From Streptomyces sp. SolWspMP-5a-2 (GTDB taxonomy: Bacteria > Actinomycetota > Actinomycetes > Streptomycetales > Streptomycetaceae), in assembly GCF_900091845.1 (NCBI RefSeq), contig NZ_FMCI01000128.1, positions 1-35,822 on the forward strand: DNA of 35,822 bases, read 5' to 3'. Of this stretch, positions 31,261 through 35,822 are shown piece after piece. Below the pieces are notes generated by a model that was given only the letters and a program-made list of their open reading frames with translations, was not told where the DNA came from and did not search any database. The stretch's first letter is position 1, and each line of letters opens with the position of its first letter. A program made the position numbers and the translations under genes.

Positions 31261-32505
31261 ATGAACCGCGCCGCCGCAATCGGGTCGCTCGCCCTCACCC
31301 TGGCGTCTGCGCTCACCCTCACCGCCTGTGGCGGCTCGGGTGGTGCGGGCGTGGCAGCCGATGCCGAGCAGACCCTGACCGTCTGGGCCATGGGGACCGA
31401 GGGGGAGAAGCTCGCCGACGTCGCGAAGGCGTACGAGAAGTCCCACGCCAACATCACGGTCAAGGTCACCCCGATCGGCTGGGACGTCGCCCACCAGAAG
31501 CTGGTGGCCGCCGCTGCCGCCGGGAAGCTGCCCGACGTGGTCCAGATGGGCGGGAGCTACCTGGGCGAGTTCGCCGACATGGGCGTGCTGGAGCCGGTCG
31601 ACACCAAGACCTTCGCGGAGGACGACTTCTTCCCGGCCGCCTGGCAGCAGGGCTCGTACGACGGCAAGGTCTACGGCGTGCCGTGGTACGTCGACACGCG
31701 CGTGCTGTTCTACCGCACCGACCTCGCGAAGAAGGCCGGCATCGACAAGGCGCCCGCGACCATGGCCGACCTCCAGAGCGACGCCGCGGCCTACCGGGCG
31801 AAGGCCGGGACCAAGTGGGGGCTGTCCATCCAGCCCGGCGGCCTGGACACCGTGCAGAGCTTCTACCCCTTCCTGTACTCGGCCGGGGGCGCGATCATCG
31901 ACCAGGACGGCAAGGCCGCCGTGAACTCCGCCGCCGCCGTCAAGGCGCTGGAGAACTACGGCAGTTACTTCACGAAGAACCTCAGCGAGAAGTCCGTCCG
32001 CCCCGGCTACGACGTCACCAAGGACTTCAACACCGGTGCCGTGCCGATGTTCTTCGGCGGGCCCTGGCTCACCAACCTCCTCGACGAGAACTACCCGGGC
32101 CTCAAGGGCAAGTGGGCGGTCGCCCCCGTCCCCGCCGACCAGGCGTCCGTCTCCATGGCGGGCGGCTCCAGCCTCGCGATCTCCGCCGACAGCGACCACA
32201 AGGCCGCCGCCAAGGCCTTCATCGCCTCCCTCACCGACGCCAAGGGCCAGTCCGACTGGTTCGAGCGCACCAACGACCTGCCCGCCAACACGGCCGCCTG
32301 GAAGTCCGGCACGCTCGCCACCGACCCGACCATGAAGATCTGGCGCGCGCAGATGGACACCGCCAAGGCGACCCCCGCGCAGCCCAAGCTGACCGAGATC
32401 ACCTCCAAGGTGGACACCGCCATCGAGTCGGTCACCCAGGGCAAGTCCACCGCCAAGGCCGCCCTGGACAAGGCCCAGTCCGAGATCGAAGGCCTCGTTC
32501 AGTAG
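31261..32505 (+). CDS. Sugar ABC transporter substrate-binding lipoprotein
   Basis: A family 1 extracellular solute-binding protein (414 aa). The lipobox LTAC puts the lipidated Cys at residue 23. The mature sequence begins EQTLTVWAMGTEGEKLADVAKAYEK, followed by KLPDVVQMGGSYLGEFADMG, VYGVPWYVDTRVLFYR and GAVPMFFGGPWL, all typical of oligosaccharide binders. ATG at 31261 has AAGGAGGAG upstream. It is the first gene of the operon binding protein, permease, permease, beta-glucosidase. It probably binds a beta-linked glucoside such as a beta-gluco-oligosaccharide; the exact sugar is not readable. Confidence 0.94.
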   Translation: MNRAAAIGSLALTLASALTLTACGGSGGAGVAADAEQTLTVWAMGTEGEKLADVAKAYEKSHANITVKVTPIGWDVAHQKLVAAAAAGKLPDVVQMGGSYLGEFADMGVLEPVDTKTFAEDDFFPAAWQQGSYDGKVYGVPWYVDTRVLFYRTDLAKKAGIDKAPATMADLQSDAAAYRAKAGTKWGLSIQPGGLDTVQSFYPFLYSAGGAIIDQDGKAAVNSAAAVKALENYGSYFTKNLSEKSVRPGYDVTKDFNTGAVPMFFGGPWLTNLLDENYPGLKGKWAVAPVPADQASVSMAGGSSLAISADSDHKAAAKAFIASLTDAKGQSDWFERTNDLPANTAAWKSGTLATDPTMKIWRAQMDTAKATPAQPKLTEITSKVDTAIESVTQGKSTAKAALDKAQSEIEGLVQ

Positions 32506-32517
32506 GAGCGTCCCCGC

Positions 32518-33495
32518 ATGTCCCTCACCACAGGACCGGCCGCGTCCGCCGCGGCCGCCGACAAGAGCCCGCACGGCGGCGGGGATTCCGGGCGCGCCCG
32601 GCGGCCCCGCCGCTCGCTCAGCCGGCACAACCTGACCGGCTGGCTGTTCTCCACGCCGTTCCTGGTGCTGTTCGGCGTCTTCATGCTCTTCCCGATCGTC
32701 GCCACGCTCCTGATGAGCTTCACCGACTTCGGGGCCCGCGACGTCACCCGCCCGCTGGAGGCGGACTTCGTCGGCCTGGACAACTACACCCGGCTGTTCC
32801 AGGACGACAAGTTCCTCACCTCCCTGTTCAACACCGCCTACTTCGTGGTCGTCGGCGTCCCCGCGACCATCGTCCTCGGACTCCTCGCGGCGGTCCTGCT
32901 CAACAACGGCATCGACCGGGCCCGCACCCTCTTCCGGATCGGCTTCTACGCGCCCGTCGTGACGACGATCGTCGCGGTCGCCGTGGTATGGCGGTTCGTG
33001 CTCGACCCGTCCGACGGCCTGGTCGCCTCGCTCGCCTCCGAAGCGGGCCTGACCGCACCGGACTTCCTCGGCTCGGAGACCTGGGCGATGCCGTCCCTGA
33101 TCGCCATGGCCGTGTGGCGCAACCTCGGCACCGTGATGGTGCTGTGCATCGCGGGGCTCCAGGCCGTTCCCGCCGAGGTCCGTGAGGCGGCCCGCCTCGA
33201 CGGGGCGAGCGGCTGGCAGGAGCTGCGCCGGATCACCGTCCCGCTGCTGCGGCCGACCCTGCTCTACGCCACCGTCATCACCACCATCGGCTACCTCAAC
33301 GTCTTCGAGGAACCGTTCGTGATGACCCAGGGCGGCCCCTCGGACTCCACCCTCACCGTCTCCCTCGACATGTACCGGGAAGGCTTCAACTTCTTCCACA
33401 TGGGCTACGCCAGCGCCATGGCGTACGTCCTGTTCGTCGTGATCATGGGCATCACGGTGCTCCAGCTCCGCCTGCTGAAGGACAACACCCGATGA
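32518..33495 (+). CDS. Sugar ABC transporter permease 1 (MalF-type)
   Basis: A permease (325 aa) with about six transmembrane helices, starting near residue 40 (LTGWLFSTPFLVLFGVFMLFPI) after a charged cytoplasmic head (RARRPRRSLSR). The ATPase-contact EAA motif EAARLDGASGWQELRRITVP is at about residues 224-243. It starts 12 bases after the binding-protein stop and overlaps the next gene by four bases (ATGA at 33492). It works with the second permease as a heterodimer. Confidence 0.94.
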   Translation: MSLTTGPAASAAAADKSPHGGGDSGRARRPRRSLSRHNLTGWLFSTPFLVLFGVFMLFPIVATLLMSFTDFGARDVTRPLEADFVGLDNYTRLFQDDKFLTSLFNTAYFVVVGVPATIVLGLLAAVLLNNGIDRARTLFRIGFYAPVVTTIVAVAVVWRFVLDPSDGLVASLASEAGLTAPDFLGSETWAMPSLIAMAVWRNLGTVMVLCIAGLQAVPAEVREAARLDGASGWQELRRITVPLLRPTLLYATVITTIGYLNVFEEPFVMTQGGPSDSTLTVSLDMYREGFNFFHMGYASAMAYVLFVVIMGITVLQLRLLKDNTR

Positions 33496-34361
33496 CCGCC
33501 GAGACCGCCGCCCCGGCCCACCGCCCCCGGCGCACCGGACGGGTGCGCAAGCCGCTGCTCTACACCGTCGCCTCGCTCGGACTGCTGGTGATGTCCGCGC
33601 CGTTCCTGTGGATGGCGCTGTCCGCCTTCAAGACCAAGGAGGACCTGACCGCGACCACGCCGGTGTGGATCCCCTCCCGGTGGACGCTGGAGAACTTCAC
33701 CGCGCTGCTCAAGCAGCTCGACATGGGGCAGTACTTCCTCAACTCGCTGATCGTGGCCGTCCTGGTGACCGTCAGCAACCTGCTGTTCTGCTCGATGCTC
33801 GGCTACGCGCTGGCCAAGCTCGACTTCTCCGGACGCTCCAAGGTCTTCGCGCTGGTCCTGGCCGCCCTGATGGTCCCGGGCAACCTGATGATCCTGCCGC
33901 TGTACGTGCTGATGAACGGCCTCGGCCTGATCGACACCTACGCCGGGCTCGTGCTGCCGTTCGCGGCCGGTGCCTTCGGGGTCTTCCTGATGCGGCAGTT
34001 CATGCTGTCCGTGCCCGACGAACTCCTGGAAGCGGCCCGGCTGGACGGCGCGGGGGAGTGGTACATCTTCTGGCGGATCGTGATGCCGCTGGTCAAGCCC
34101 GCCCTCGCGACGCTGACGATCTTCACCTTCCTCGGTTCCTGGAACAACTTCATCTGGCCCCTGATCGCGACCAACGACCCCGGCAAGTACACGCTCCCGG
34201 TGGCGCTCGCGACCTTCGCCAACGACCCCAACCGCACGGTCGGCGGCGGCAACGGCATGCTGATGGCCGGTTCCCTGCTCGTCGTGCTGCCGGTCCTGGC
34301 CGTCTTCGCCGTCCTGCAACGGCACTTCACCCAGGGCATCGCCACCGCGGGCCTCAAGTAG
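33492..34361 (+). CDS. Sugar ABC transporter permease 2 (MalG-type)
   Basis: The second permease (289 aa), with six helices from about residue 20 and the EAA motif EAARLDGAGEWYIFWRIVMP at about 179-198. ATG at 33492 lies within the end of permease 1. No ATP-binding gene follows; streptomycete sugar importers of this class normally use a shared ATPase (MsiK) encoded elsewhere, which would explain its absence here. Confidence 0.94.
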   Translation: MTAETAAPAHRPRRTGRVRKPLLYTVASLGLLVMSAPFLWMALSAFKTKEDLTATTPVWIPSRWTLENFTALLKQLDMGQYFLNSLIVAVLVTVSNLLFCSMLGYALAKLDFSGRSKVFALVLAALMVPGNLMILPLYVLMNGLGLIDTYAGLVLPFAAGAFGVFLMRQFMLSVPDELLEAARLDGAGEWYIFWRIVMPLVKPALATLTIFTFLGSWNNFIWPLIATNDPGKYTLPVALATFANDPNRTVGGGNGMLMAGSLLVVLPVLAVFAVLQRHFTQGIATAGLK

Positions 34362-34441
34362 CCCCCGCGCCACCGCGCCCCCCGGCGGGGCCGGTCGCCG
34401 TGCCCTCCCCCCACCCCACCACCAGAAAGACGCGACGAACG

Positions 34442-35635
34442 ATGACGCAGACCACCCGCTTCCCCGACGGCTTCCTCTGGGGCGCCTCCACCGCCGGTCA
34501 CCAGATCGAGGGCAACAACGTCAACAGCGACTGGTGGCGCAAGGAGCACGACCCGGCCGCCGGCATCCAGGAGCCCAGCCTGGACGCCTGCGACAGCTAC
34601 CACCGCTGGGAGCAGGACATGGACCTGCTCGCCGAACTCGGCTTCACGGACTACCGGTTCGGCGTCGAGTGGTCCCGCGTCGAGCCCGTCCGCGGCCACT
34701 TCTCGCGCGCCGAGATCGCCCACTACCGGCGGATGGTCGACGGCGCCCTCGCCCGCGGCCTGCGCCCCATGGTCACCCTGCACCACTTCACCGTCCCGCA
34801 GTGGTTCGAGGACCTCGGGGGCTGGACCGCCGACGGAGCCGTCGACCTCTTCGCCCGCTACGTCGACCGGTGCGCGCCGATCATCGCCGACGGCGTGCGG
34901 CACGTGTGCACCATCAACGAGCCGAACATGATCGCCGTGATGGCCGGTGCCGCGAAGGCGGGCGACCAGGGCTTCCCGCCCGCTGGCCTGCCCACCCCGG
35001 ACGAGGAGACCACCCGTGCGGTGATCGCCGCGCACCACGCCGCCGTCAAGACCGTCCGCGCCAACCACCCCGACATCCAGGTCGGCTGGACCATCGCCAA
35101 CCAGGTCTACCAGGCCCTGCCCGGCGCCGAGCGGACCACCGCCGAGTACCGCCGTCCGCGGGAGGACGTCTTCATCGAGGCCGCCCGCGGCGACGACTGG
35201 ATCGGCGTGCAGTCCTACACCCGCACCAAGATCGCCCCGAACGGCCCGGTCCCGGCCCCCGCCGACGCCGAGCGCACCCTCACCCAGTGGGAGTACTACC
35301 CGGCCGCCGTCGGCCACGCGCTGCGCCACACCGCCGACCTCCTCGGTGACGACATCCCGCTGATCGTCACCGAGAACGGCATCGCCACCGCCGACGACAG
35401 CCGCCGCGTCGACTACTACACCGGCGCCCTCGGCGAGGTCGCCGCCGCCCTCGAGGACGGCCTCAACATCCAGGGCTACCTGGCGTGGAGCGCGCTGGAC
35501 AACTACGAATGGGGCTCCTTCGCGCCGACGTTCGGCCTGATCGCCGTCGACCCGGAGACGTTCGAGCGCACCGCGAAGCCCTCCGCCGTCTGGCTCGGCG
35601 GGCTCGGCCGGGAGCGCGCGCTGCCGCGCGGCTGA
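34442..35635 (+). CDS. Glycoside hydrolase family 1 beta-glucosidase (397 aa)
   Basis: A cytoplasmic retaining beta-glycosidase. It starts FPDGFLWGASTAGHQIEG, the GH1 N-terminal signature. The acid/base is Glu160 in TINEPN and the nucleophile Glu311 in IVTENGI. The C-terminal aglycone/binding motif WSALDNYEWGSF is intact. At 397 residues it is shorter than most GH1 enzymes (about 440-480), with compact loops between the barrel strands, so its substrate pocket may be more open. No signal peptide. ATG at 34442 has only a weak GAAAG. It lies 80 bases after permease 2 in the same orientation, so it should split the imported sugar inside the cell. Confidence 0.95.
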   Translation: MTQTTRFPDGFLWGASTAGHQIEGNNVNSDWWRKEHDPAAGIQEPSLDACDSYHRWEQDMDLLAELGFTDYRFGVEWSRVEPVRGHFSRAEIAHYRRMVDGALARGLRPMVTLHHFTVPQWFEDLGGWTADGAVDLFARYVDRCAPIIADGVRHVCTINEPNMIAVMAGAAKAGDQGFPPAGLPTPDEETTRAVIAAHHAAVKTVRANHPDIQVGWTIANQVYQALPGAERTTAEYRRPREDVFIEAARGDDWIGVQSYTRTKIAPNGPVPAPADAERTLTQWEYYPAAVGHALRHTADLLGDDIPLIVTENGIATADDSRRVDYYTGALGEVAAALEDGLNIQGYLAWSALDNYEWGSFAPTFGLIAVDPETFERTAKPSAVWLGGLGRERALPRG

Positions 35636-35665
35636 CCCCGCGCGGGGCCACCCGCCCCCCAGACC

Positions 35666-35704
35666 GCGGGAGCCGGCCGGTCCCTGACCCCGGTCGGCTC
35701 CCGC
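35666..35704 (+). terminator. Terminator of the sugar operon
   Basis: GCGGGAGCCGGCCGG (35666-35680) pairs with CCGGTCGGCTCCCGC (35690-35704), 15 bp with one G-U pair, loop of 9 bases. It lies 30 bases past the GH1 stop. The remaining window to 35822 shows nothing I can name. Confidence 0.8.
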
Positions 35705-35822
35705 CGCCACCCCTGCCCTGACGGCGACTCGGCCCGGCCGGCCCCGTCGAGAGCCCCCCGCACCCCCCGCAATCCCGCACTACGGCACCACCCATCACGG
35801 CACCCGCCCTCCCGTCCGCCCC

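Overview
The window comes from the chromosome of a Streptomyces-type actinomycete. The evidence is very high G+C, GTG starts, ATGA/GTGA gene overlaps, TAnnnT-type -10 boxes, MmyB-family and LacI regulators, and a sugar ABC operon with no ATPase gene of its own. I found no rRNA, tRNA, insertion sequence, integrase or CRISPR array, and I noticed no in-frame TTA codon. It reads as ordinary chromosomal sequence, with the right half (about 23-31 kb) made of small regulator/enzyme modules separated by repeat-rich spacers.

Layout. (1) 0.1-4.8 kb, minus strand: a probable five-gene operon in the order thioredoxin-reductase-like flavoprotein, ATP-dependent DNA ligase, NUDIX hydrolase, aldehyde dehydrogenase, small conserved protein. 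It is divergent from an XRE-cupin regulator whose promoter carries a perfect 12-bp palindrome. (2) 5.5-8.9 kb, plus: a quinone-oxidoreductase-like enzyme and two acyl-CoA dehydrogenases, translationally coupled and closed by a strong terminator. (3) 9.0-11.8 kb: a Tat-exported phosphodiesterase-like protein, a tiny membrane protein, and on the minus strand a secreted phosphodiester glycosidase and a DUF779 protein. (4) 12.0-15.35 kb: a complete pyruvate carboxylase. (5) 15.4-19.9 kb: two cobalamin riboswitches of different design, the first in front of the cobalt transporter genes cbtB-cbtA, the second in front of a BtuFCD-like ABC transporter. (6) 20.2-23.0 kb: a NUDIX hydrolase coupled to a methyltransferase-NUDIX fusion, then a membrane-anchored esterase. 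(7) 23.0-26.1 kb: a TetR regulator divergent from an atypical SDR/epimerase with two near-identical operators 31 bp apart, a repeat-rich spacer, and a convergent SDR. (8) 26.5-30.8 kb: a LacI regulator with its own operator, a DUF1963-like protein, and an MmyB-type regulator plus SDR that share a palindromic operator. (9) 31.2-35.7 kb: a sugar ABC importer (lipoprotein and two permeases) with a GH1 beta-glucosidase, preceded by a 31-bp inverted repeat and closed by a terminator.

How the parts work together. The cobalt and corrinoid importers form a B12-supply block in which each unit has its own riboswitch. The sugar operon should import a beta-linked oligosaccharide that the cytoplasmic GH1 enzyme hydrolyses. 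The acyl-CoA dehydrogenase pair fits catabolism of a fatty acid, branched acid or sterol side chain. The most distinctive features are the regulator/enzyme pairs with readable operators, the uncharacterised NUDIX plus methyltransferase-NUDIX operon, and the clustering of different intergenic minisatellites between 24.6 and 31.1 kb. I did not find a clearly unprecedented system. The NUDIX/methyltransferase operon and the MmyB-SDR operator pair are the best leads.
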